This document shows positions 38,488 to 40,642 of a DNA stretch of 40,642 nt, piece by piece. Origin of the DNA: Oscillospiraceae bacterium (GTDB lineage Bacteria; Bacillota; Clostridia; Oscillospirales; Oscillospiraceae). The position numbers and the translations under genes were made by a program. The DNA lies in the NCBI GenBank assembly GCA_029257695.1, contig JARIAU010000011.1:1-40642 (forward strand). Reading direction: 5' to 3'. Within the stretch, counting starts at the first letter, position 1. The number at the start of each line of letters is the position of its first letter. The notes under the pieces are model-generated. The model saw only the letters and a program-made list of their open reading frames with translations. It had not been told where the DNA came from and searched no databases.

Positions 38488-38584
38488 GGATTTTTTTCCC
38501 AAAGCCTTCGACAACCTACACACCATTTCCCTGCATCGGACTCTCCCCTGCTCCGTCAGTATAGCCCATCTTGCTCCATTTCAA

Positions 38585-38617
38585 CCAAAAAACGCCCCGC
38601 CGAAGCCCGGCGGGGCG
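38585..38617 (-). terminator. Rho-independent terminator after dCMP deaminase gene
   Basis: CGCCCCGCCG-ggctt-CGGCGGGGCG TTTTTTGG. Confidence 0.9.
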
Positions 38618-38628
38618 CAAAGCACTGC

Positions 38629-39111
38629 TTATTCTGCATCAGGGATGGTGTCGTCCTCCCGGATCCATTCCTCCACATCCACTTCTGTATATTCGGTCTC
38701 CGTGTTGCGGATGACCACCTTTGCGATGCCGGCATTGATGACCAACCGGCGGCACATGGAGCAGCAGGTGGCATCGTGGAGCAGTTCGCCGGTTTTGGCA
38801 TCCCGACCGGACAAATACAGCGTACCACCCAAAATATCCCGACGAGCCGCCGAAATGATGGCATTGGCTTCGGCGTGCACGCTGCGGCACAACTCATACC
38901 GCTGGCCGGAGGGCACCTGCAGCTCTTCCCGCGTACAGCGGCCCAAATCCACACAGTTTTTCCGTCCTCGCGGGGCACCATTGTAGCCGGTGGAGAGAAT
39001 CTCATCGTTGCGAACAATAATCGCTCCGTAGTTGCGGCGCAGGCAGGTGGAGCGCTTCATCACACTCTGGGCAATGTCCAGATAATAGTTTTGTTTATCG
39101 ACACGATCCAT
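38629..39111 (-). CDS. Deoxycytidylate (dCMP) deaminase / ComEB-like
   Basis: RNYGAIIVRNDEILSTGYNGAPRG, SVHAEANAIISAAR, CCSMCRRLVINAGI. Confidence 0.93.
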   Translation of the reverse strand: MDRVDKQNYYLDIAQSVMKRSTCLRRNYGAIIVRNDEILSTGYNGAPRGRKNCVDLGRCTREELQVPSGQRYELCRSVHAEANAIISAARRDILGGTLYLSGRDAKTGELLHDATCCSMCRRLVINAGIAKVVIRNTETEYTEVDVEEWIREDDTIPDAE

Positions 39112-39262
39112 AACAGGACCTCCTTATTTCCAAGTTCCCCTTCAGTATAGGGGAATTTCCGCCCCATGGCAAGAGATTTACACAAAGTTCATTTTTCCTT
39201 CATTGACGGGTTCGTTTTTCCGTATTAAGATAGGAATACATTAAAAAGAACGGAGTATCGCT

Positions 39263-39670
39263 GTGATTCGCAATTTCTTAAGCCGTATGATGTATGGCCG
39301 CTACGGAACGGATCAACTGAATACCTTCCTGCTGGTGCTGTTTTGGGTCCTTTGGTTCATCAACCTGTTTGTTCGGGGTTATTTGCCTTCCGTCCTCCTA
39401 AGCACCCTCACTTATGTCTGCATCTTCTACTCCCTGTTCCGCATGATGAGCCGCAACTATGACCGGCGCAGACGGGAAAACGAAGCATACCTAAGAGTCG
39501 CAGGTCCGGTGATTCACTGGTTCCACCGCAAGCGCAGCCAGGCACGGGATCGGGATCATGTCTACTTCAAATGCCCCTCCTGTTCCACCATCCTGCGTGT
39601 GCCCCGCGGAAAAGGCAAGGTGACCATCACCTGCCGGAACTGTGGCACCATCTTTCAGGAAAAAACCTGA
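39263..39670 (+). CDS. Two-TM membrane protein with C-terminal zinc ribbon; GTG start
   Basis: FLLVLFWVLWFINLFVRGYLPSVLLSTLTYVCIFYSLF; FKCPSCSTILRVPRGKGKVTITCRNCGTIF. Confidence 0.75.
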   Translation: MIRNFLSRMMYGRYGTDQLNTFLLVLFWVLWFINLFVRGYLPSVLLSTLTYVCIFYSLFRMMSRNYDRRRRENEAYLRVAGPVIHWFHRKRSQARDRDHVYFKCPSCSTILRVPRGKGKVTITCRNCGTIFQEKT

Positions 39671-39681
39671 TTTTTCTCAAG

Positions 39682-39724
39682 CAAGGAAGAGGCTTCCACC
39701 GGAAGCACTCTTCCTTGTTTTTTT
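39682..39724 (+). terminator. Rho-independent terminator
   Basis: CAAGGAAGAG-GCTTCC...GGAAGC-CTCTTCCTTG TTTTTTT. Confidence 0.85.
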
Positions 39725-39726
39725 GC

Positions 39727-39763
39727 TTGACAATACTGTATCTACTGTATATACTCTATATAC
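39727..39763 (+). promoter_or_regulatory. Promoter (TTGACA-17-TATACT) with overlapping palindromic operator GTATATA-CTC-TATATAC
   Basis: Operator 39747-39763 overlaps the -10 hexamer 39750-39755. Confidence 0.6.
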
Positions 39764-39786
39764 ACAGTTAACTGGAGGAACCAACC

Positions 39787-40164
39787 ATGCAGCTTTTAAT
39801 CGACAACAAAAGCGGAGCGCCGATTTACGATCAGATCTACACCCAGATCAAGCAGCAGATCCTCAACGGCACCTTGCAGGAGAACACTCTGCTGCCTTCC
39901 ATCCGAGGGTTAGCCAAAGATCTTCGCATCAGCTTCATCACCACAAAACGAGCCTATGAAGAACTGGAAACCGACGGTTTTCTTTACACGGTACCGGGAA
40001 AGGGATGTTATGTGGCCCCGAAAAACCCGGAATTACAGCGGGAGGAGCTGCTCAAACAGATCGAACAGCATCTGGAGCAGATTGTTCCGCTGGCCAAGGC
40101 CTGCGGACTCGGTACAGATGAACTGCTCGAACTGCTTCGCTTCACAATGGAGGAACAACCATGA
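39787..40164 (+). CDS. ytrA: GntR-family regulator, YtrA subfamily
   Basis: GAPIYDQIYTQIKQQILNGTLQENTLLPSIRGLAKDLRISFITTKRAYEELETDGFLYTVPGKGCYV; short effector tail. Confidence 0.9.
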   Translation: MQLLIDNKSGAPIYDQIYTQIKQQILNGTLQENTLLPSIRGLAKDLRISFITTKRAYEELETDGFLYTVPGKGCYVAPKNPELQREELLKQIEQHLEQIVPLAKACGLGTDELLELLRFTMEEQP

Positions 40165-40562
40165 ACGCATTGGAACTCAAAGGACTCACCAAATCCTTTT
40201 CCGGCTTTCAGCTTCAAACTCTGAATCTCACCCTGCCCAGCGGCTGTATCCTGGGCTTGATTGGTGAAAACGGGGCCGGAAAATCCACCACCATCAAGCT
40301 GATTCTGGACATGATCCACAAGGACAGCGGTACCATCACTCTGCTGGGGCAGGACCAGAGTCAAGCTCTGCCCCTCGCCAAGGACGAAATTGGTGTTGTG
40401 ATGGATGATGTCAGCCTGCCGGATTGCATGAACGCCATGCAGTGTGCCCGCTTTCTTTCCCGGATCTATCGTCATTGGGATGCTTATTGGCTTTCTGTAT
40501 CTTTTTTGGAGAAAGAAATTTCTTTTATAAATAGTTTTACATGGCATGCAGAGACAAAATAA
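40161..40562 (+). pseudogene. ABC transporter ATP-binding protein, truncated near 40480 (disrupted gene or contig junction)
   Basis: Walker A GENGAGKSTTIK present; after RIYRHWDAYW the sequence becomes AT-rich and unlike ABC proteins; no signature motif or Walker B. Confidence 0.7.
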
Positions 40563-40642
40563 AATATGATAGGTCTGAGATAAGAATAATTGTAAGAGCT
40601 GATGAGCAATGTTCTAATAATAGAAATTGTATAAAAAAGAGA
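40541..40642 (+). CDS. 3'-truncated ORF at window edge (MACRDKIKYDRSEIRIIVRADEQCSNNRNCIKKR...)
   Basis: Open frame from ATG 40541 to window end within the AT-rich tail. Confidence 0.3.
   Translation, partial: MACRDKIKYDRSEIRIIVRADEQCSNNRNCIKKR

Noticed and set aside
38158-38526. 122-aa ORF in the rnjA leader
   Set aside because: Starts upstream of the predicted promoter, shows no protein-like pattern, and the region is better explained as structured leader RNA

Overview
The window is about 40.6 kb of chromosomal sequence from a spore-forming, Oscillospiraceae/Clostridia-like Firmicute; the lineage is inferred from gene content. It is mostly housekeeping and sporulation genes: reverse-type rubrerythrin, HD hydrolase, Sir2, sigK, uridine phosphorylase, hppA, an aconitase-family hydratase, Na+-pumping decarboxylase subunits (gamma-like, biotin carrier, beta), spo0A, tcdA, efp, spmA/spmB, abrB, rsmI, a TrmN6/YabB-like methyltransferase, an L,D-transpeptidase, an EF-G paralogue, an SDR oxidoreductase, ftsH, rlmB, a uracil permease, rnj, a dCMP deaminase and ytrA-like GntR. 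I saw no rRNA, tRNA, CRISPR array or complete mobile element. The best leads are: (1) an 892-aa protein (29437-32115) that reads as a catalytically degenerate P-type ATPase with a long acidic, repeat-bearing N-terminus; (2) a ~310-nt structured leader in front of RNase J with no family I recognise; (3) an InlJ-like cysteine-ladder LRR surface protein; (4) a Na+-decarboxylase operon without an alpha subunit, next to an aconitase-family hydratase; (5) an EF-G paralogue with a non-canonical G4 motif (AKAD); (6) a leader peptide and structured leader before an SDR gene; (7) palindromic operator candidates at the XRE/DUF6773-like and GntR/ABC promoters; (8) an abrupt truncation and composition change in the ABC ATPase at the right end.
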